A DNA stretch of 64,000 bases from Lentzea cavernae (GTDB lineage Bacteria > Actinomycetota > Actinomycetes > Mycobacteriales > Pseudonocardiaceae). The notes beneath the pieces were generated by a model, which saw only the letters and a list, made by a program, of their open reading frames with translations, was not told the DNA's origin and did no database searches. The translations under genes and the position numbers were made by a program. Positions 35,501 through 43,600 of this stretch are shown here, in pieces. Location of the stretch: NCBI RefSeq assembly GCF_014653695.1, contig NZ_BNAR01000007.1, forward strand, positions 1 to 64,000, in the 5' to 3' direction. Positions within the stretch are counted from its first letter, which is position 1, and each line of letters starts with the position of its first letter.

Positions 35501-35735
35501 TCTGGCCGCGGCGCGCCTTCATCTGGCGCTTCTGGCACTTGCGGACCTCGGCCTGCACCGTCACGTGCTCGTCGATCTCGAGCGATTTGATGTCGGTCAG
35601 CTTCCCGCGCTCGTCGTAGCGGCGCGGGTAGTGGCGCAGCAGGTCACCGACCGTCGTGAGGCCGAGGCCGGTCTCCAGTGCGTCGGCGGTCTTCTTGCCG
35701 AGCAACGGCTGCAGCTTGTCGTCGAAGGAGATCAT
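32553..35735 (-). CDS. recG: ATP-dependent DNA helicase RecG, interrupted by an in-frame intein
   Basis: RecG remodels stalled replication forks and branched recombination intermediates. The reading frame is 1060 residues, against about 720-740 for actinobacterial RecG. After an OB wedge domain (about 1-160) comes motif Ia context and Walker A, GEVGSGK-T. Between K298 and T641 lie 342 residues with intein features; removing them leaves a normal 718-residue RecG. Downstream helicase motifs are intact: TEVLAAQHA, DEQHRFGVEQR, MTATPIPRT, and VGRGSAPG in motif VI. Splicing is needed to restore the ATP-binding site. The next gene upstream is the DAK2-domain gene, 14 bases away. Confidence 0.96.
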   Translation of the reverse strand: MISFDDKLQPLLGKKTADALETGLGLTTVGDLLRHYPRRYDERGKLTDIKSLEIDEHVTVQAEVRKCQKRQMKARRGQMTEAVITDGTSELHLVFFGKPAFVAEQELLPGTRALFAGKVGRYRQNLQLVHPAFEVLTAEHDGSSFLQAFLPVYPASQHINTWNIANCVKQLLEIWDGVPEDPLPADFRSEQGLIGLEDALRSIHRPESWAQISVAQLRLKWDEALAVQLALAQRRKASTARPAPSCARRSGGILDAFDARLPFTLTAGQVEVGEQVASDLESVVPMNRLLQGEVGSGKAQPLDSLVLTPTGFVKMGEVRVGAEVIAPSGEVTVVTGVFPQGERDVYRVLLSDGRGVESDLEHLWAVNTTVRRDRGNPLKVLSLREIRDDLTTSDGASKWHLPVVEAPELDSLTERPLDPYALGWLIGDGSLLNGGVVFTGADPELLVELTAALPEGAHLVEPGWSNKYDRLVDGCREGANPVLDALRDLGVCGHRAGDEFLPENYLIAPVKVRHALLQGLLDTGGTLDRQQGSDVTFLSASPRLADQVSWLAESLGGTGRVRPVEKMGNTYHLVSLRLPNEFPPFRLSRKAELVKERTRCEEPVRAIRSVEFVGRKPVQCISVAHPDQLYVTDHFVVTHNTMVALRAMLQAVDSGRQAAMLAPTEVLAAQHARSLAEMLGDLAQAGQLGGAEHATRVTLLTGSMNTAQRRQALLDIVTGEAGIVVGTHAIIQEKVEFHSLGLVVVDEQHRFGVEQRAALSARGERENPHVLVMTATPIPRTVAMTVYGDLEVSALRELPGGRSPIKTSVVPVREKPAWLDRAFARVREEVAKGHQAYFVCPRIGDEEPAKSDDEDKRPALSVIDVATMLAQGPLRGLRIEILHGRMPPDEKDAVMRAFAANEVHVLVATTVIEVGVNVPNATVMAIMDADRFGVSQLHQLRGRVGRGSAPGLCLLVTEMPEMTATMERLRAVESTLDGFELAQLDLELRREGDILGAAQSGRRSGLKMLSLLRDEDIIADARTSAQQVVDADPDLEKHPGLAGMVATLLTEERAEYLEKT
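33816..34841 (-). mobile_element. Class 3 intein with LAGLIDADG homing endonuclease inside RecG
   Basis: 342 residues, from Ala1 (AQPLDSLVLTPTGFVKMGEV) to HN at 341-342, followed by Thr of the extein. Ala instead of Cys or Ser at position 1, with Trp66 (EHLW), Cys322 (QCISV) and Thr340 (THN), is the W-C-T triad of class 3 inteins, which start splicing from the internal Cys. Block B His64 and the C-terminal His-Asn are present. Residues 123-131 (ALGWLIGDG) and 218-227 (LLQGLLDTGG) are the two LAGLIDADG helices; both catalytic Asp residues remain, so homing activity is possible. Confidence 0.92.
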
Positions 35736-35749
35736 CGCGTCCCATTGAA

Positions 35750-37360
35750 CTACTCGACACCGACAAAAATCACCGCGTCCGGCTGACCACCCGGATACGC
35801 GGTCACCTCGACCTCCGGATGGGTGACCCGCACGTGGTCCTCCAGCACGTCGGCGAGGCCGTCCGGCGCGTCCGCACCCAGGATGACGGTCACCAGTTCA
35901 CCACCGCCCGCCAGCATGCGGTCGACCAGGCGGCAGGACAGGTCCACCACCGACTCCGGCGCCGCGGGACCGGGCTCGATCAGCACGACCTCGCCGTCCA
36001 GCATGCCCAGCAGGTCGCCGGGCTGGCAGCGGCCGACCCACGTCAACGCCTCGTCGGCGGCGATCGAGAGCTCACCACGACGCGTCGCCGCGGCGGCCTC
36101 GGCCATGGCGACAACGTCGTCACCGGCACGACGAGAGGAGTCGTGCACCGCCAACGCCGCGAGGGCCTGCACGGGCGAGAACGTCGGCACCACCACCACG
36201 TCCTGCCCGGCGGCCTGTGCGTACGCGACGGCCTCGTCCAGGACCCCGCGGATGTCCGGATCGCCTGGCAGCACGGCGACGTGACGCGCGCGCGTCGACA
36301 CGATGGCCGACAACAGGTCCGTGGGCGTCGCCGAAGAAGAAGCGAGGTCGAACACCGCGGCGCCTTCCGCGCGGAACAGGTCCACAGCGCCGCTCACGAC
36401 CACCACGATCGCCCGGTCGCGCACGAACCGGGAGGCCTGCGCGGCGATCTGGTCGGCGAACCGCGCCACGGTGATGCGGTGCGGACGTCCTGCGCGCACA
36501 CCCGACTCGATGGCCGCGCCGATGTCGTTGCAGTGCACGTGGACGGTCCACAACGAAACTCCGTCGCCCACCACCGACACGCAGTCGCCGAGCAGGTTCA
36601 GCGAGGCGCGCAGCTCCGCGACCGCCTCCTCGGACGTGCCGTCGATCAGGTACATGACCTCGTACTCGAACTCCGGCGACCCGCTCTCGCGCTCGGTCGT
36701 CAGCGATTCGGGCGTGCGAGGCGCGAGAGGCGCGTCCACCGGCGTCGCCACGCTCTGGCCGGTGATCACCGCGGCCAGTGTGTCCAACAACACAACCAGC
36801 CCGCGTCCGCCCGCGTCGACCACGCCGGCCTTGGCCAGCACGGCGAGCTGACGGGGCGTGTCGGCCAATGCGACCGCCCCCGCGCGCGACGCGGCCATCA
36901 CGACGTCGTCCAGCTCGTCCGAAGCACAGTCACGAGCGGCCTCGGAGGCGGCGTGCAGCACCGACAGCACGGTGCCGGGCACGGGCTTCGACACGGCGGC
37001 CGTGGCCAGTTCGTCGGCCCGGTGCAGGCCCTTGCGCAACGCCGTGCCGGTGACCAGCGAGACCTCCTGCACCGTCTCCGCGAGGCCCCTGAGCACCTGG
37101 GACAGGATCACGCCGGAGTTCCCGCGCGCCCCGGCGAGAGCGCCGCGGGCCAGCGCCGACAGCGCGTCCCCCACCGTCGACATGGGCGAGCGCAGCAGCG
37201 CGTCGAGCGCCGACTGCATCGTGTGCAGCAGGTTCGTGCCCGTGTCGCCGTCCGGGACGGGGAAGACGTTGATCTGGTCGATCGACTCCCGATTGGCGTC
37301 CAACGACCGCACGCAGGCGTCTGCCCATCTGCGCACCGCGACCGCATCCATGACCTGCAT
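35750..37360 (-). CDS. DAK2/DegV-type fatty-acid-kinase-like protein (FakA/YloV family)
   Basis: A 536-residue protein. The N-terminal DAK2 nucleotide-binding domain (about 1-200) has INVFPVPDGDTGTNLLHTM and GARGNSGVILSQVL. The rest is the C-terminal region of the FakA/YloV family. FakA phosphorylates fatty acids held by a FakB (DegV) partner in Firmicutes; whether this actinobacterial form does the same is not shown here. A homologue next to recG and rpmB is conserved in mycobacteria. Start choice between ATG 37360 and 37351 is uncertain. Confidence 0.88.
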   Translation of the reverse strand: MQVMDAVAVRRWADACVRSLDANRESIDQINVFPVPDGDTGTNLLHTMQSALDALLRSPMSTVGDALSALARGALAGARGNSGVILSQVLRGLAETVQEVSLVTGTALRKGLHRADELATAAVSKPVPGTVLSVLHAASEAARDCASDELDDVVMAASRAGAVALADTPRQLAVLAKAGVVDAGGRGLVVLLDTLAAVITGQSVATPVDAPLAPRTPESLTTERESGSPEFEYEVMYLIDGTSEEAVAELRASLNLLGDCVSVVGDGVSLWTVHVHCNDIGAAIESGVRAGRPHRITVARFADQIAAQASRFVRDRAIVVVVSGAVDLFRAEGAAVFDLASSSATPTDLLSAIVSTRARHVAVLPGDPDIRGVLDEAVAYAQAAGQDVVVVPTFSPVQALAALAVHDSSRRAGDDVVAMAEAAAATRRGELSIAADEALTWVGRCQPGDLLGMLDGEVVLIEPGPAAPESVVDLSCRLVDRMLAGGGELVTVILGADAPDGLADVLEDHVRVTHPEVEVTAYPGGQPDAVIFVGVE

Positions 37361-37508
37361 GGCGGCGAGAGTATCCACCCGGTTTGGTCGCGGGTGAGCC
37401 CACCGGCTACCCTGATTGGGTTGCCGTGCCCGGTTGAGGCTTGTGCACGCTTGCGCGCCCACCGGGACGCGAGACTTACCGCTTGAGGAACCTGAAGGAG
37501 TGGCTGAC

Positions 37509-37700
37509 GTGGCTGCCGTGTGCGACGTCTGTGGCAAGGGGCCGGGCTTCGGCCATTCGGTTTCGCACTCCCAGCGGAAGACGAACCGCCGCTGGAACCC
37601 GAACATCCAGTCTGTGCGCGCCAAGGTTTCGGCCTCGCAGCGCCAGCGGATCAACGTGTGCACGTCTTGCCTGAAGGCCGGCAAGGTCGTGCGCGGCTGA
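37509..37700 (+). CDS. rpmB: 50S ribosomal protein L28 (zinc-binding form)
   Basis: A 63-residue ribosomal protein: [21 protein letters not shown], then [11 protein letters not shown], and a C-terminal CTSCLKAG. The two CX2C pairs make it the zinc-binding form. AAGGAG at 37495-37500 is correctly spaced for GTG 37509 but touches the alternative GTG at 37500. It is divergent from the DAK2 gene. Confidence 0.97.
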   Translation: MAAVCDVCGKGPGFGHSVSHSQRKTNRRWNPNIQSVRAKVSASQRQRINVCTSCLKAGKVVRG

Positions 37701-37719
37701 TCACCGCCACAGTTCGTTT

Positions 37720-38901
37720 TTAGTGTGAGGAGAGCCCGGCTTCGGCCGGGCTCTTTTCGCGTTTCAGGGCCAGGCGCACGAACACCAGGCACGCGACACC
37801 ACTGAGCAACGCCCCGGTGCCGCCGAGCGCGAACACCGCCTGCGGACCCACCACCAGCAGCAACCCTCCCGCAGCGGCCGTCCCGAGCAGGTTCGCGCCG
37901 ATCACCATCGACCCGACCGCGGCGAACGCCCGTCCGCGCATCTCCTCAGGTGTGCGCAACCGCACGATGGCGTTCAGCGCCACGTTGTGGACGCCGTTCG
38001 ACACACCGCCGATGGCCCAGCCCGTCCCCGCCGCGACGACGAACGGCAACGTCGCCGGAACCAGCACGCCGACACCCGTGGTGATCGCGGCGACAGCGAT
38101 CGCGTGCACCACCTGGGACACCGTCTCGAGCCGCGCCGCCAGCCGGTTGCCGACGAGAATTCCGGTCATCCAGCACGCCTGCATCGCACCAAGCATGAAC
38201 TCGTCGCCGTGCAGCACGTACCGCACAAACGCGGGATCAGCGACGTTGATCACCACCACAGCACCGACGCAGAACGCCAGCCCGATGATCGACGCGAACA
38301 GCACGGAGTCCCGCCGCACGTGCCGGATGCCCGCGAGCGCACTGGGCCGCGTCTCGTGCGTGCCGGACGGCCGGCGTTCCGAGCGCACGAACGCGAGCAG
38401 CGCCGCGTAGGCGAGGAAAGTGCCGCCGTCGATCAGCAACGCGACGGGGTGGCCGAAGATCCCGGCGAGCAACGCACCCCCGGTGACGCCCGCCATGCTG
38501 CCGAGACTGCGCCCGGTGCTGAGCCACGCGTACCCCCGCGTCGCTTCTTCCTCACCGGCGATGTGCGGCACGAGAGCGGAGATGCAGGGCTGCGCCACCG
38601 CACGGCCACAGCCGGAGAGCAACACCAGCGCCACCACGAACGCGGGCTGCCCCATCAACGGTGCGATGGCCGCGATCGCGACGCCCTGGCACAGCAGGGC
38701 GGTGATCAGCAGGCGGCGGTTGGGAAAGCGGTCGACGAGCACACCGGCGAGGGGCGCGCCGAGCACGAACGGGAGCAGTTCGGCGACGAGGACAGCGGCG
38801 ACCAGCAAAGGGCTGATCGGCGTCGCCCAGAAGAGCAGGACCAGTGTCGACAACGCGTTGCCGAACTCGCTGACGGCCGCACCGGCGGCCGTCAGCGTCA
38901 G
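37720..38901 (-). CDS. Major facilitator superfamily exporter
   Basis: A roughly 390-residue protein with about 12 membrane segments and MFS loop signatures (VLVDRFPNRRLLITALL after segment 2; RSLGSMAGVTGGALLAG). It resembles drug or siderophore exporters; the substrate is unknown. No ATG, GTG or TTG lies between the ung stop and the first membrane helix (LTLTAAGAAVSEFGNALSTLV). The coordinate given uses a CTG at 38901; TTG 38853 would remove most of helix 1. Translation may be coupled to ung, or the original start may have been lost. The 3' end contains the rpmB terminator. Confidence 0.75.
   Translation of the reverse strand: MTLTAAGAAVSEFGNALSTLVLLFWATPISPLLVAAVLVAELLPFVLGAPLAGVLVDRFPNRRLLITALLCQGVAIAAIAPLMGQPAFVVALVLLSGCGRAVAQPCISALVPHIAGEEEATRGYAWLSTGRSLGSMAGVTGGALLAGIFGHPVALLIDGGTFLAYAALLAFVRSERRPSGTHETRPSALAGIRHVRRDSVLFASIIGLAFCVGAVVVINVADPAFVRYVLHGDEFMLGAMQACWMTGILVGNRLAARLETVSQVVHAIAVAAITTGVGVLVPATLPFVVAAGTGWAIGGVSNGVHNVALNAIVRLRTPEEMRGRAFAAVGSMVIGANLLGTAAAGGLLLVVGPQAVFALGGTGALLSGVACLVFVRLALKREKSPAEAGLSSH
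37726..37755 (+). terminator. Terminator of rpmB
   Basis: GAGAGCCCGGC-TTCG-GCCGGGCTCTTTT forms a strong UUCG-capped hairpin with a T-run, about 30 bases past the rpmB stop. It lies within the last codons of the convergent exporter gene. Confidence 0.85.
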
Positions 38902-38921
38902 ATCGCGTCTGGCACGGACAA

Positions 38922-39596
38922 CTACGGGAGCTTCCAGTCGATCGGCTCGGCGCCCTGCTTCTCGAGCAGCTCGTTGGCGCGGCTGAACGGCTTCGAACCG
39001 AAGAACCCGGAGTGCGCGGACAACGGCGACGGGTGCGCGGACTCGATGGCGGGCAACGGTTCCAGCAGCGGACGCAGGTTGCGCGCGTTGCGGCCCCACA
39101 GGATGGAGACCAGAGGTGCGTCACGGGCGGCGAGAGCCTTGATCGCCTGTTCCGTGACGGCCTCCCAGCCCTTGCCCTGGTGGGAGTTCGCCTTGCCGGG
39201 CTGCACGGTGAGCGCCCTGTTGAGCAGCAGGACACCGCGCTCGGACCACGGCGTCAGGTCGCCGTTGGACGGAATGGGATGACCGAGGTCCTCCGCGTAT
39301 TCCTTGTAGATGTTGATGAGCGACTTGGGAATGGGACGGACGTCCGGCGCGACCGAGAACGACAGGCCGACCGCGTGGCCGGGCGTCGGGTACGGGTCCT
39401 GGCCGACGATCAGCACCTTCACCTGGTGGAACGGCTGCTGGAAGGCACGCAGCACGTTCTCCCCCGCGGGGAGGTAGGTGCGACCGGCGGACACCTCCGC
39501 GCGCAGGAACTCACCCATGGCGGCGATCTGGTCAGCAACGGGGGCGAGAGCTTCAGCCCAACCGGCTTCGACAACTTCGTTGAGGGGACGAGCCAC
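38922..39596 (-). CDS. ung: Uracil-DNA glycosylase
   Basis: Ung excises uracil from DNA. The 224-residue family-1 enzyme has the catalytic motif [21 protein letters not shown] near residue 60, the LLLNRALTV segment, and the minor-groove loop [17 protein letters not shown] with the active-site His. GTG 39596 gives the usual family start ([17 protein letters not shown]). It begins 20 bases after the gamma-carbonic-anhydrase-like gene on the same strand. Confidence 0.97.
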   Translation of the reverse strand: MARPLNEVVEAGWAEALAPVADQIAAMGEFLRAEVSAGRTYLPAGENVLRAFQQPFHQVKVLIVGQDPYPTPGHAVGLSFSVAPDVRPIPKSLINIYKEYAEDLGHPIPSNGDLTPWSERGVLLLNRALTVQPGKANSHQGKGWEAVTEQAIKALAARDAPLVSILWGRNARNLRPLLEPLPAIESAHPSPLSAHSGFFGSKPFSRANELLEKQGAEPIDWKLP

Positions 39597-39616
39597 GGCT
39601 GTGAACCCTATCTCAC

Positions 39617-40138
39617 TCAATCGAGCCGACGGAGCTTCTCCCGGTACAAAGCGATGTTCTGAACGTATTTCTCGACGATGAACGCCCAGGCCTGTTCCGG
39701 CACAACGTGTCCGGGGCGCTCGCGGGCGGGAACGCCCAGCACCATCGTGCGTTCGCGGACGTGGCCGTCGAACGAGACCACCGCGCCGGCGCCGACGATC
39801 GCGCCCTTCTCGACGATGGAACCGTTGAGCACCACCGAACCCGAGGCGATCAGGCAGTCGTCCGCGACGGTGGCGCCCTCGATGTGGACGTTGTGGCCGA
39901 TGACGCACGACGAGCCGATGTGCACCGGGTGGACCTCGGTGCAGTGGACGACCGTGCCGTCCTGGATCGACGTGCGCTCGTCGATCACGATGCGCCCGTA
40001 GTCGCCGCGCAGCACGGCCTGCGGCCACACCGACGAGAAAGCACCGATGCGCACGTCGCCGATCACCGTCGCGTCCGGGTGGACGTACGCGTCCGGGTGG
40101 ATCTGCGGCGTGTAGTCCCCCAGCGCGTAGATGGCCAT
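39617..40138 (-). CDS. Gamma-carbonic-anhydrase-like hexapeptide protein
   Basis: A 173-residue left-handed beta-helix protein built of hexapeptide repeats ([25 protein letters not shown] region onward). Candidate zinc ligands are His residues in [14 protein letters not shown] and [10 protein letters not shown]. Members act as gamma carbonic anhydrases or acyl-carrier-type proteins; most bacterial YrdA/PaaY forms are poorly assigned. It is followed closely by ung and preceded by a GNAT gene. Confidence 0.88.
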   Translation of the reverse strand: MAIYALGDYTPQIHPDAYVHPDATVIGDVRIGAFSSVWPQAVLRGDYGRIVIDERTSIQDGTVVHCTEVHPVHIGSSCVIGHNVHIEGATVADDCLIASGSVVLNGSIVEKGAIVGAGAVVSFDGHVRERTMVLGVPARERPGHVVPEQAWAFIVEKYVQNIALYREKLRRLD

Positions 40139-40148
40139 GCGCCTGAAC

Positions 40149-40604
40149 CTACAACGGCTTCCCGAAGCAGCGACTGTCCGGGTGGTCGCGGTACACGCCG
40201 AAGTTGCCGATCGGCGAATAACCGCTGGACGTGTACAGGCTGATCGCCTCGGGCTGCTTCATCCCGGTCTCCAGCACCATCCGCTCGAGGCCCGCTTCCC
40301 GCGCGGTGACCTCCAGGTGCGCGAGCACGAGCCGGGACAGGCCCCTGCCGCGGGCGGAGTCGACCACGTACATCCGCTTGATCTCGGCGGCGCCTTCCAG
40401 CTCGTCGTTCACCCGCCAGCCGCCGCACGCGACGGGCACGCCGTCGAGGTAGCCGATGACGAAGTAGCCGAGCGGCGCGGTGAACTGCGCCGGGTCGACG
40501 GGCGTGGCGTCGACGTCGCCGTAGCGCTCGACGTAGACCTGCTGGAGGTCGTCGATCATCTTGACCGAGTCCGGATGGTCATACGTGCGCGTGCATAGTT
40601 CCAC
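40149..40604 (-). CDS. GNAT-family N-acetyltransferase
   Basis: A 151-residue single GNAT domain with the acetyl-CoA loop region EIKRMYVVDSARGRGLSRLVLAHLE, then LETGMKQPEAISLYTSSGYSPIGNFGVYRDHPDS, all typical. The substrate is unknown. It sits 10 bases before the gamma-carbonic-anhydrase gene and 10 bases after thiL, so it is probably part of a thiL-GNAT-carbonic anhydrase-ung operon. Confidence 0.88.
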   Translation of the reverse strand: MELCTRTYDHPDSVKMIDDLQQVYVERYGDVDATPVDPAQFTAPLGYFVIGYLDGVPVACGGWRVNDELEGAAEIKRMYVVDSARGRGLSRLVLAHLEVTAREAGLERMVLETGMKQPEAISLYTSSGYSPIGNFGVYRDHPDSRCFGKPL

Positions 40605-40614
40605 GGCGTGAATC

Positions 40615-41583
40615 CTACGCCCGCCAGTGCTCCCAGCCAGGAGGTTTTTCGTAGACCCTGCCGTCGACCGTCACACCCGCGCCCGCGCGGACCGTGCCGA
40701 TCGTCGTCCAGTTCGGAGGAACGGCCTTGGGGCCGGGGAACGTCGCCGCGAGGGCGTGGTCCTCGCCTCCCGTCAGCGCCCAGTGCCGCGCGTCACCGCC
40801 GAGCGCCGAGGCGACGTCGAGCAGGCGCGGGTGCAACGGCAGCAGTTCGGTTCGGACGTCGATCGCGACGCCCGAGGAGTCCGCGATGTGGCCGAGGTCC
40901 TGCAGCAGTCCGTCCGAGACGTCGATCATCGACGTGGCGCCGGCCTCCGCGGCCCTGGGGCCCTCCTCGTACGGCGGCTCCGGGGTGCGCTGGGCGTTCA
41001 CGATGCCCACGGGGGAACGGAATCCGCGGCCGAGGACGGCCAGGCCCGCGGCGGCCCAGCCGAGCCTCCCGGTGACCGCGACGACGTCCCCGACGAGCGC
41101 TCCGGACCTCGTGATCGGCTCGAGCCCGTTCATGTCCCCCATGGCGGTGATGGAGATCACGAGCGTGGCGGAGCTGACCATGTCGCCGCCGACGATGCCC
41201 GCGCCGGCCTTCGCCGACTCCTCCCACAGCCCCGCCATGATCCCCTGCACGACCGACGCCGGGGTGTCCGCGGGACACGCGAAACCGACGAGCAGAGCGG
41301 ACGGCAACGCTCCCATCGCGACGACGTCGGCGAGGTTCACCGCGGCCGCTTTTCGGCCCACCTGCTCGGGACTGGACCAGTCGAGTCTGAAGTGGACACC
41401 CTCGACCAGGACGTCCATCGACGCGACGACCCGTCCGTCCGGGACGGCGACCACGGCCGCGTCGTCACCGGGACCGAGGATCGTCGTCTCCGGCTGCGCC
41501 CGACCGGCCGTCACCCGGTGGATGAGGTTGAACTCACCCACGTCGGCGACCGTCTCCGCGTCGCGCGGCGGCTCCGGACGCAA
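40615..41583 (-). CDS. thiL: Thiamine-monophosphate kinase
   Basis: ThiL phosphorylates thiamine monophosphate to the active cofactor thiamine diphosphate. The 322-residue protein has the PurM-like fold with GPGDDAAVV near residue 38, SMDVLVEGVHFR, NLADVVAMGALPSA and GGDMVSS, and the ATP-side IDVSDGLLQDLGH. TTG 41583 is chosen because GGGAGG lies five bases upstream and it begins just before the conserved region; no ATG or GTG fits. It is first in its operon and divergent from the Lrp-type gene. Confidence 0.94.
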   Translation of the reverse strand: MRPEPPRDAETVADVGEFNLIHRVTAGRAQPETTILGPGDDAAVVAVPDGRVVASMDVLVEGVHFRLDWSSPEQVGRKAAAVNLADVVAMGALPSALLVGFACPADTPASVVQGIMAGLWEESAKAGAGIVGGDMVSSATLVISITAMGDMNGLEPITRSGALVGDVVAVTGRLGWAAAGLAVLGRGFRSPVGIVNAQRTPEPPYEEGPRAAEAGATSMIDVSDGLLQDLGHIADSSGVAIDVRTELLPLHPRLLDVASALGGDARHWALTGGEDHALAATFPGPKAVPPNWTTIGTVRAGAGVTVDGRVYEKPPGWEHWRA

Positions 41584-41680
41584 AGTTGCCTCCCAATCTG
41601 AGCATTCGGAACCCCAACTGGGGTACGTTGCGTGACACGTTCCTACCTCGACCCAACCTGTCGCGACGAAGGGGCACGCC

Positions 41681-41914
41681 GTGGTGCATGCATACATCCT
41701 CATCCAGACCGAGGTCGGCAAGGCCGCCGCAGTCGCCTCCGAGATCTCCGGAATCACCGGGGTAGCAACCGCAGAAGACGTCACCGGTCCTTACGACGTC
41801 ATCGTGCGCGCCGAAGCGGAGACCGTCGACCAGCTCGGCCAGCTCGTGGTCGCGCGCATCCAGAACGTCGAAGGCATCACCCGGACGTTGACCTGCCCGG
41901 TGGTGCATCTCTAG
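41681..41914 (+). CDS. Stand-alone Lrp/AsnC ligand-binding (RAM) domain protein
   Basis: A 77-residue protein consisting only of the Lrp/AsnC C-terminal sensing domain (VHAYILIQTEVGKAAAVASEI, then ATAEDVTGPYDVIVRAEA) with no DNA-binding part. Such proteins form multimers that bind amino acids and may modulate full-length Lrp regulators. GAAGGGG at 41668-41674 supports GTG 41681. It is divergent from thiL and 20 bases ahead of the DUF3515 gene. Confidence 0.88.
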   Translation: MVHAYILIQTEVGKAAAVASEISGITGVATAEDVTGPYDVIVRAEAETVDQLGQLVVARIQNVEGITRTLTCPVVHL

Positions 41915-41933
41915 CTCGTGCTGTCATAGCCGG

Positions 41934-42497
41934 GTGACTCAGCAGGAAACCACGTCGGCGTTGTCCCGGCCGCTGATCGCGGCGGTCGGGCTCGCCGTCG
42001 TGCTCGCCATCGGTGTGGCCGGCCTCGGTCTGTGGCTGGGCACCGGTAACCAGTCCGAAGACGTGCCCGGTCGCACGGGTCCCCTCGCGCTGGTCTCGAT
42101 CGACGCCCCGGACGCCGGCTCTCCGACGTGCACGACGCTGGTCGAGAAGCTGCCGGTGGGACTGCCGTCCGGGAAGGACATGCTGTCGCGCCGGGAACTC
42201 GCCTCGCCCGCCCCCACCGCCACGGTCGCGTGGGGTGACGCCCAACACGATCCGGTGGTTCTGCGCTGCGGCCTGCCGCGGCCGGCCGAGCTGTCGGCGA
42301 CCTCGCAGCTGCGAGTGATCTCCGACGTGCAGTGGCTCGAGCTGCCCGGCTCCGGCAGCTCCACGTGGGTGATCGTCGACCGCGCCGCGTACGTGGCGCT
42401 GACGGTGCCCGGCGAAGCGGGCACCGGACCGTTGCAGGACATCTCCACGACCGTGCGCGACCTCCTGCCGAAGCAGCCGGTCAGGACAGCGCCCTAG
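41934..42497 (+). CDS. DUF3515 membrane-anchored protein
   Basis: A 187-residue protein with one N-terminal membrane segment (LIAAVGLAVVLAIGVAGLGLWLG) and an outer domain with two Cys (SPTCTTLVEKL, VVLRCGLPRP) likely to form a disulfide. This matches the actinobacterial DUF3515 family, which lies beside ddl and thiL in mycobacteria as well. Function unknown. Its stop overlaps the ddl stop on the other strand. Confidence 0.85.
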   Translation: MTQQETTSALSRPLIAAVGLAVVLAIGVAGLGLWLGTGNQSEDVPGRTGPLALVSIDAPDAGSPTCTTLVEKLPVGLPSGKDMLSRRELASPAPTATVAWGDAQHDPVVLRCGLPRPAELSATSQLRVISDVQWLELPGSGSSTWVIVDRAAYVALTVPGEAGTGPLQDISTTVRDLLPKQPVRTAP

Positions 42498-43543
42498 CGC
42501 AGACCCGAACCGCGCGCGATCGCCGTCTCGATCAACGTGGTCAGCAGCGTCGCGAAGTCGATGCCCGTCGCGTCCCACGCCTTGGGGTACATGGAAATCG
42601 GCGTGAAGCCGGGCATGGTGTTGAGCTCGTTGACGATCAGCTCGTTCTGCTCGGTCAGGAAGAAGTCCACCCTGGACAGTCCCTGGCAGTCGAGCGCCTT
42701 GAACGCGGTGACGGCGAGCTCGCGCACCCGCGCGGTGAGGTCGTCGTCGAGCTTCGCCGGGATGTCGGCCTCGTAGGAGTCGTTGACGTACTTGGCGTCG
42801 AAGTCGTACCAGTCGGCGCCCGTGCCGGTCGGGCGCAGCTCGGCCGGCAGCGAGGCCTCGACGCGGCCGTCCGGGAACTCCAGCACCGCGAGCTCGATCT
42901 CGCGGGGGTTCGCGACGGCGGCCTCGACGATGACCTTGGGGTCGTGCTGGCGCGCCTCGAAGATCGCCGCGTCCAGGTCGTCCCAGTCGTCGACCTTGGA
43001 GATGCCGACGGACGACCCGGCGCGCGACGGCTTCACGAACACCGGCAGGCCGAGGTGCTCGCGCTCGTCGAGCGTCAGCGTCTTCGCCGAACGGTCGAGA
43101 GCGACGAACCTGCCGACGTTCAGGCCCTCGGCCTGGAGGATCTTCTTGGCGAAGACCTTGTCCATCGCGGCCGCCGAAGCGAACACGCCGGGTCCGACGT
43201 AGGGGAGGCCACCGAGTTCGAGCAGCCCCTGGATCGTGCCGTCCTCACCCCACGCGCCGTGCAGCAGCGGGAAGACGACGTCGACGTCCTTGAGCGCCTG
43301 GCCCGGCTCGATCGCGGTGACGGTCTGGTTGCGCAACGTCGGGAGGTTGCCCGCGCCGGCCTCGAGCGCGTTCGGGTCCGTGCCGAGTGCCCACTGCCCC
43401 TGCGGTGTGATGCCGACCGGCACCACCTCGAACCGGTCCGCGTCCAGGTAGGGCAGGACGCTCTTGGCGGACTGGCAGGAGACCTCGTGCTCGGAGCTGC
43501 GGCCGCCGAAGACCACGGCCACCCTCGTCTTGCGCTGCGTCAT
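42494..43543 (-). CDS. ddl: D-alanine-D-alanine ligase
   Basis: Ddl makes the D-Ala-D-Ala dipeptide for peptidoglycan. The 349-residue ATP-grasp enzyme begins RVAVVFGGRSSEHEVSCQSAKSV, then FPLLHGAWGEDGTIQG, FVKPSRAGSSVGISKV, and the metal-binding RVDFFL, NELNTMPGFTPISMYPK region near 290-310. Length is standard. The sequence does not suggest a D-Ala-D-Lac ligase. Its 5' end is divergent from a GNAT gene. Confidence 0.97.
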   Translation of the reverse strand: MTQRKTRVAVVFGGRSSEHEVSCQSAKSVLPYLDADRFEVVPVGITPQGQWALGTDPNALEAGAGNLPTLRNQTVTAIEPGQALKDVDVVFPLLHGAWGEDGTIQGLLELGGLPYVGPGVFASAAAMDKVFAKKILQAEGLNVGRFVALDRSAKTLTLDEREHLGLPVFVKPSRAGSSVGISKVDDWDDLDAAIFEARQHDPKVIVEAAVANPREIELAVLEFPDGRVEASLPAELRPTGTGADWYDFDAKYVNDSYEADIPAKLDDDLTARVRELAVTAFKALDCQGLSRVDFFLTEQNELIVNELNTMPGFTPISMYPKAWDATGIDFATLLTTLIETAIARGSGLR

Positions 43544-43600
43544 GCCGGGGACCCTACCCGTTTGGGCGATTGTCCTTACCCGCCAGTTAGCCTCGCCCGC

